Positions 61,171-64,000 of a stretch of DNA of 64,000 nucleotides are shown piece after piece (position 1 is the first letter of the stretch; every line of letters starts with the position of its first letter). The translations under genes and the position numbers were made by a program. The notes under the pieces were generated by a model. The model did not search any database. It was not told where the DNA came from and saw only the letters and a program-made list of their open reading frames with translations. Origin of the DNA: Pseudomaricurvus sp. HS19 (GTDB lineage Bacteria; Pseudomonadota; Gammaproteobacteria; Pseudomonadales; Cellvibrionaceae). The stretch covers positions 186,001 through 250,000 of the forward strand of contig NZ_WVVW01000002.1 of assembly GCF_009857815.1 (NCBI RefSeq), given 5' to 3'.

Positions 61171-62529
61171 GTGACCGACAGACCCGACACGCCGCCGCCA
61201 GCTAACAGCCAGGCGACCGATGCCACCAAAGACTACGTCAAGTGGTTCCGTCAGTCGTCGCCCTACATTAATGCTCACCGTGGCAAGACCTTTGTGCTGA
61301 TGCTGCCTGGCGCCGCTATCCTGGACGCCAACTTCAGCAACATCATTCACGACATCGCCCTTCTTAACAGCCTTGGCGTACGGCTGGTGCTGGTGCACGG
61401 CGCGCGGCCGCAGATTGATGCCCGGCTGGCCGGCAGCGGCATCGAATCCTCGTTTACCGAACAGCTGCGCATCACCGAGGCGGAGCACCTCAATGCCGTG
61501 GCCCAGGCCATTGGCGAGGTGCGCCTGAATATAGAAGCCGCACTCTCCACCGGCCTGCCCAATTCCCCCATGCACGGCGCCCATATCCGGGTGCTGGGCG
61601 GTAACTTTGTCACCGCCAAACCCATGGGCGTGATCAACGGCACCGACCTGCAGCACACCGGCAAGGTGCGCCGGGTGGACAAGACCGGCCTGCAAGCGGC
61701 TCTGGGACAGGGGGCCATCGCCATACTGTCACCACTGGGCTACTCCCCCACCGGGGAGATTTTTAACCTCAGTTTTGCCGAAGTGGCCACCGAGGTGGCG
61801 GTCGCCCTGCAGGCGGACAAGCTGATCGCCTTCTCCAGCGAGGCCGGCTTTGTGGATGGCGAGGGCGAACTGCTGCGGCAGCTGAGCCTGCCGGAGTGCG
61901 AACAGCAGTTGCAGCGCCTGCAGCATGACCAGGATCGTTCCCTGTCGCTGCAGGCCTGTTTCGATGTCTGCCAGCGGGGCGTGCCGCGGGCGCAGATGGT
62001 CAGTTTCCGCGAAGACGGCGCCCTGCTGCAGGAGCTCTTTACCCGCGACGGTTCCGGCACCCTGGTGCACCGGGACAACTATGAGTTTGTGCGTCAGGCC
62101 ACCATCGATGATGTGGGCGGCCTGCTGAGCCTGATCGAACCCCTGGAGCGCCAGGGCGCACTGGTGCGGCGCTCCCGGGAACTGCTGGAGAGCGAGATCA
62201 GCCGGTTTACGATTATGGAAAAGGATGGTGCCATCATCGCCTGCGCCGCCCTCTACCCCTACGCCGGTGACCGCAACGTGGGCGAACTGGCCTGCGTCGC
62301 CACCCACCCGGACTACCGCAAGGACGGCCGCGCCGCCAAGGTGCTGGCCACCATCGAGAAAAAGGCCCGGGGACTGGGGATTAGCGAGCTGTTTGTGCTC
62401 ACCACCCAGACTGCCCACTGGTTTATCGAGCAGGGCTTCCGCAGCGCCCCGCTGGAGTGGCTGCCGGAGGAGAAGAAGACCTTCTACAACTACCAGCGGA
62501 ATTCGAAGGTGTTTGTAAAACCGCTGTGA
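61171..62529 (+). CDS. argA: Amino-acid N-acetyltransferase (N-acetylglutamate synthase)
   Basis: 452 residues from a GTG at 61171 preceded by AAGGGA; the frame is open to 61102 but no better start shows. An N-terminal acetylglutamate-kinase-like domain (about 45-290: FVLMLPGAAILDANFSNIIHDIALLNSLGVRLVLVHGARPQID, GVINGTDLQHTGKVRRVD) is followed by a GNAT domain (about 305-450: VGELACVATHPDYRKDGRAAKVLATIEKKARGLG, WFIEQGFRSAPLEWLPEEKKTFYNYQRNSKVFVKPL). This is the classical ArgA that makes N-acetylglutamate from glutamate and acetyl-CoA and is arginine-inhibited through the kinase-like domain. Confidence 0.95.
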   Translation: MTDRPDTPPPANSQATDATKDYVKWFRQSSPYINAHRGKTFVLMLPGAAILDANFSNIIHDIALLNSLGVRLVLVHGARPQIDARLAGSGIESSFTEQLRITEAEHLNAVAQAIGEVRLNIEAALSTGLPNSPMHGAHIRVLGGNFVTAKPMGVINGTDLQHTGKVRRVDKTGLQAALGQGAIAILSPLGYSPTGEIFNLSFAEVATEVAVALQADKLIAFSSEAGFVDGEGELLRQLSLPECEQQLQRLQHDQDRSLSLQACFDVCQRGVPRAQMVSFREDGALLQELFTRDGSGTLVHRDNYEFVRQATIDDVGGLLSLIEPLERQGALVRRSRELLESEISRFTIMEKDGAIIACAALYPYAGDRNVGELACVATHPDYRKDGRAAKVLATIEKKARGLGISELFVLTTQTAHWFIEQGFRSAPLEWLPEEKKTFYNYQRNSKVFVKPL

Positions 62530-62542
62530 GGTGACAGGGTTA

Positions 62543-62830
62543 AGGACGCTTCGCTACAGGACGCTGGCGCTACAGGTGTGAGGACGCTTCGCTACAGGAC
62601 GCTGGCGCTACAGGTTAACAATCCGAGCGCCTGAGGCGATGACACTGAGCCGCAAAAAAGATCGCCCGCGAGAGCGGGCTCCTACAGTCAGGGTGCGCTC
62701 TTTCGCAGGAGCACGCTCCCGCGGGCGATCTGTAGCGATTATCTGATTCAATGAGGATAGCCGGCCCCGCCCCTGTAGCGAAGCGTCCTCACACCTGTAG
62801 CGCCAGCGCCCTGGAAGCGCAGCGCCCTGC
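62543..62830. repeat. REP/BIME-like repeat cluster between argA and ilvD
   Basis: Two direct copies of a 35-bp unit starting AGGACGCTTCGCTACAGG lie at 62543-62577 and 62581-62615. An inverted copy spanning the junction of the two lies at 62773-62810. Between them is a pair of GATCGCCCGCG...CTCCTACAG and inverted CTCCCGCGGGCGATC elements (about 62660-62735). The arrangement resembles a bacterial interspersed mosaic element. No gene is supported in this 361-bp gap. Confidence 0.75.
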
Positions 62831-62890
62831 ATCTGCCTGTGCTAAAATCCCCCGCCTTACTTCCCGTGTATTGGTAACGAGACCGAGATT

Positions 62891-64000
62891 ATGCCTGCCT
62901 ACCGCTCGAAGACTTCCACCGCCGGCCGCAATATGGCCGGAGCCCGTGCCCTGTGGCGTGCCACCGGCATGCAGGACGAAGATTTTCAAAAGCCGATTAT
63001 TGCCATCGCCAACTCCTTCACCCAGTTCGTGCCCGGTCATGTGCACCTGAAAGACCTGGGGCAGCTGGTGGCGCGTGAAATCGAAAAAGCCGGTGGCGTG
63101 GCCAAGGAGTTCAACACCATCGCGGTGGACGACGGTATCGCCATGGGTCACGACGGCATGCTCTACAGCCTGCCGTCTCGTGACATCATTGCCGACTCAG
63201 TGGAGTACATGGTCAACGCCCACTGCGCCGACGCCCTGGTGTGCATCTCCAACTGTGACAAGATCACCCCCGGCATGCTGATGGCAGCCATGCGCCTCAA
63301 CATCCCGGTGATCTTTGTCTCCGGCGGCCCCATGGAAGCGGGCAAGACCAAACTGTCCGAACACAAGCTGGACCTGGTGGACGCCATGGTGATCGCAGCT
63401 GACGACAGCGCTTCCGACGAGTACGTGGCCGAGATCGAGCGCAGCGCCTGCCCTACCTGCGGCTCCTGCTCCGGCATGTTCACCGCCAACTCCATGAACT
63501 GCCTGACCGAAGCCCTGGGCCTGTCCCTGCCGGGTAACGGCACCGTAGTGGCCACCCACGCCGATCGTGAGCAGCTGTTCCTGGAAGCCGGTCGCAAGAT
63601 TGTGGAAATCACCAAACGCTACTACGAGCAAGATGACGCCAGCGTGCTGCCGCGCAGCATCGGCTCCTTCGAGGCGTTCGAAAACTGTATCGCGCTGGAT
63701 ATCGCCATGGGCGGCTCCACCAACACCATCCTGCACCTGCTGGCCATCGCCCAGGAAGCGGAAGTGGATTTCACCCTGGCAGACATCGACCGCCTGTCGA
63801 AGACCATTCCACAGCTGTGCAAGGTGGCACCCAACACCCAGAAATATCACATTGAGGACGTGCACCGCGCCGGCGGCATCATGGCCATCCTCGGTGAGCT
63901 GGATCGTGCCGGCCTGCTGCACACCCACCTGCCCACGGTCCACAGCAGCACCATGGCGGAAGCCCTGGCGCAGTGGGACATCATGCGCGGCGCCAGCGAG
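62891..64000 (+). CDS. ilvD: Dihydroxy-acid dehydratase, cut by the window edge
   Basis: 370 codons are open from ATG 62891 to the right edge without a stop; full-length IlvD is about 610. The start [27 protein letters not shown] and the iron-sulfur cysteines Cys122 ([12 protein letters not shown]) and Cys187/190/193 ([21 protein letters not shown]) identify the long-form enzyme, as do [14 protein letters not shown] and [14 protein letters not shown]. It dehydrates 2,3-dihydroxy-isovalerate and -methylvalerate in branched-chain amino acid synthesis. It is separated from argA by a repeat cluster. Confidence 0.97.
   Translation, partial: MPAYRSKTSTAGRNMAGARALWRATGMQDEDFQKPIIAIANSFTQFVPGHVHLKDLGQLVAREIEKAGGVAKEFNTIAVDDGIAMGHDGMLYSLPSRDIIADSVEYMVNAHCADALVCISNCDKITPGMLMAAMRLNIPVIFVSGGPMEAGKTKLSEHKLDLVDAMVIAADDSASDEYVAEIERSACPTCGSCSGMFTANSMNCLTEALGLSLPGNGTVVATHADREQLFLEAGRKIVEITKRYYEQDDASVLPRSIGSFEAFENCIALDIAMGGSTNTILHLLAIAQEAEVDFTLADIDRLSKTIPQLCKVAPNTQKYHIEDVHRAGGIMAILGELDRAGLLHTHLPTVHSSTMAEALAQWDIMRGASE

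Overview
The window is chromosomal DNA of a GC-rich gammaproteobacterium. Tightly packed genes, a TonB-dependent receptor, an Rnk-type GreA/GreB-fold protein, a PmrA-like box before an EptA gene, an ArgA of the kinase-like plus GNAT type, and a large MalT/AlkS-like regulator beside beta-oxidation genes all fit a marine, lipid-using lineage such as the Halieaceae/Cellvibrionales. That placement is inference from gene content, not a phylogeny. No rRNA, tRNA, CRISPR array, phage or transposase gene was recognised.

Layout. 1-3019: small hypothetical genes (Tim44-like C-terminus, multi-CxxC zinc-ribbon protein, secreted lipocalin-like protein). 3114-8866: stress and redox genes, with an SDR next to a MarR regulator that has a perfect 18-bp palindrome in front, a divergent OsmC/HxlR pair around an inverted repeat, a DJ-1/Hsp31-like protein, a CPxCG protein, a PTP-like protein, a DUF302 protein and a membrane protein. 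8991-10379: a PuuA-like glutamine synthetase. 10461-14274: an overlapping DUF3604 - PpiC - HupE/UreJ operon. 14516-22377: HAD hydrolase, LLM flavoprotein, two VOC proteins, a phosphotransferase-like protein, Rnk preceded by a candidate leader-peptide attenuator, a BNR-propeller/MoaD-like pair, and a GXWXG/DUF4334 protein.

22388-43226 is a catabolic island, nearly all on the minus strand: zinc alcohol dehydrogenase, acyl-CoA ligase, aldehyde dehydrogenase, two acyl-CoA dehydrogenases, two crotonases, an SDR-type 3-hydroxyacyl-CoA dehydrogenase, thiolase, a nitronate-monooxygenase-like flavoprotein, a kinase-like protein without catalytic residues, a TonB receptor, a LuxR/MalT-type regulator and a TetR regulator. 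Together they can take an imported hydrophobic alcohol through aldehyde, acid and CoA ester into beta-oxidation. No initial oxygenase lies in the window.

43494-47948 holds envelope genes: acyltransferase-3, a DUF2889 protein, and EptA with a PAP2 phosphatase behind a PmrA-like box. 48005-59573 is a complete urea uptake and hydrolysis locus, urtABCDE-ureDABC-ureEFG plus a 62-residue His-containing membrane protein, with hairpins after urtA and ureC that probably set expression steps. 59910-62529 carries argE and argA. A cluster of REP-like repeats follows, and ilvD runs off the right edge.
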